Source: GCA-002694895 sp964436345
Lineage (GTDB): Bacteria > Chloroflexota > Dehalococcoidia > Lucifugimonadales > GCA-002694895
Assembly: GCA_964436345.1 (NCBI GenBank)
Contig: CAYTCC010000076.1
Location: 1 to 6,887, forward strand
Length of the DNA stretch: 6,887 nucleotides
Reading direction: 5' to 3'
Under the pieces are notes generated by a model. That model was not told the origin of the DNA, did not search any database, and saw only the letters and a list, made by a program, of their open reading frames with translations. The position numbers were made by a program, and so were the translations under genes. Below, piece by piece: positions 6,520 through 6,887 of the stretch (position 1 is the first letter of the stretch; every line of letters starts with the position of its first letter).

Positions 6520-6887
6520 ATGGCAACATCACCAATATCAGGATCAGAACTTGAAGATCTAAAGTTAATGGCACAAAATCATTTTTGGCCACATGGAAAA
6601 CCAGCTGGAGATATGTCAGAAGAAACGGGTTTAAAAACTATAACTAGTGGTAAGGGTGTTTGGCTATATGATGAAAAAGACCAACCTTGGTATGATGCCA
6701 CTTCATGTTTGTGGTTAGTCAATTTGGGACATGGAAGAACTGAAATAGCTCAAGCAGCTTATGAGCAAATGAAACAAATAAGTTTTACTCCGATGGGATC
6801 AGTTAGCCCTCCCACAGCAAAATTATCGGCTAAAATAGCTTCAGTAGCACCGGATAAGGATTCAAGGGTTTTCTTTGTATCTGGAGG
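6520..6887 (+). CDS. Class III (omega-type) aminotransferase, N-terminal part, cut by the window edge
   Basis: The reading frame opens with ATG at 6520 behind a strong AAGGAG site and runs to the edge: 122 full codons plus two bases, against about 430-460 residues for the family. The visible part fits the N-terminus of fold-type I, subgroup II (class III) aminotransferases: HFWPHGKP (21-28), the small-strand segment GKGVWLYDEKDQPWYDATS (44-62), LVNLGHGRTEIAQA (66-79) matching the usual NxGHG region, SPPTAKLSAKIA (96-107) and FFVSGG (118-123), the start of the SGGSE cofactor-phosphate loop. The catalytic lysine lies beyond the window. Members act on omega-amino groups such as beta-alanine, taurine, GABA or polyamines with pyruvate or 2-oxoglutarate; the substrate cannot be read here. 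Probably in one operon with the class IV enzyme upstream. Confidence 0.9.
   Translation, partial: MATSPISGSELEDLKLMAQNHFWPHGKPAGDMSEETGLKTITSGKGVWLYDEKDQPWYDATSCLWLVNLGHGRTEIAQAAYEQMKQISFTPMGSVSPPTAKLSAKIASVAPDKDSRVFFVSG

Noticed and set aside
1..6887. Mobile element, CRISPR array, toxin-antitoxin, defence or phage genes
   Set aside because: No direct-repeat arrays, transposase motifs, integrase motifs or small paired genes are visible; all long frames are housekeeping enzymes and the gaps are short.

Overview
This window is AT-rich (roughly 30% GC by eye) and tightly packed with bacterial core-metabolism genes. Six genes are complete and a seventh runs off the right edge. Gaps are short, genes are carried in divergent runs, TGA and TAA act as stops, and several starts have AGGA/GGAG-type ribosome binding sites. 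These traits, the short archaeal/Thermotoga-like form of S-adenosylhomocysteinase, and the style of the aminotransferases suggest a free-living, streamlined, low-GC bacterium. A marine Chloroflexota of the SAR202/Dehalococcoidia type is my best guess. That is an inference from protein style only; no rRNA or marker gene is present to confirm it.

Leftward run (minus strand, transcribed right to left): a single-domain rhodanese (5063-5401), a PfkB-family kinase (4075-5043), then a 127-base gap with a possible promoter, then ahcY (2682-3947), metK (1465-2667) and a phosphoglucomutase/phosphomannomutase (6-1427). AhcY and MetK are two consecutive parts of the activated-methyl cycle: MetK makes S-adenosylmethionine, methyltransferases turn it into S-adenosylhomocysteine, and AhcY splits that into homocysteine and adenosine. 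The PfkB kinase may remove the adenosine, which would pull the reversible AhcY reaction forward. Its substrate cannot be read from the sequence with certainty. The role of the phosphomutase and the rhodanese in this run is less clear.

Rightward run (plus strand): a branched-chain-type class IV aminotransferase (5512-6480), followed 39 bases later by the 5' end of a class III (omega-type) aminotransferase (6520 to the edge). They are probably co-transcribed. The two runs diverge from a 110-base intergenic region (5402-5511) that holds overlapping opposite -10-like boxes and a short tandem 11-base repeat.

I found no RNA gene, mobile element, CRISPR array, riboswitch or convincing terminator, and no stretch over 300 bases without a gene. 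I do not see an undescribed system here. The points worth a second look are the substrates of the PfkB kinase and the phosphomutase, the variant AhcY, the altered cofactor loop of the class IV aminotransferase, and the divergent control region.
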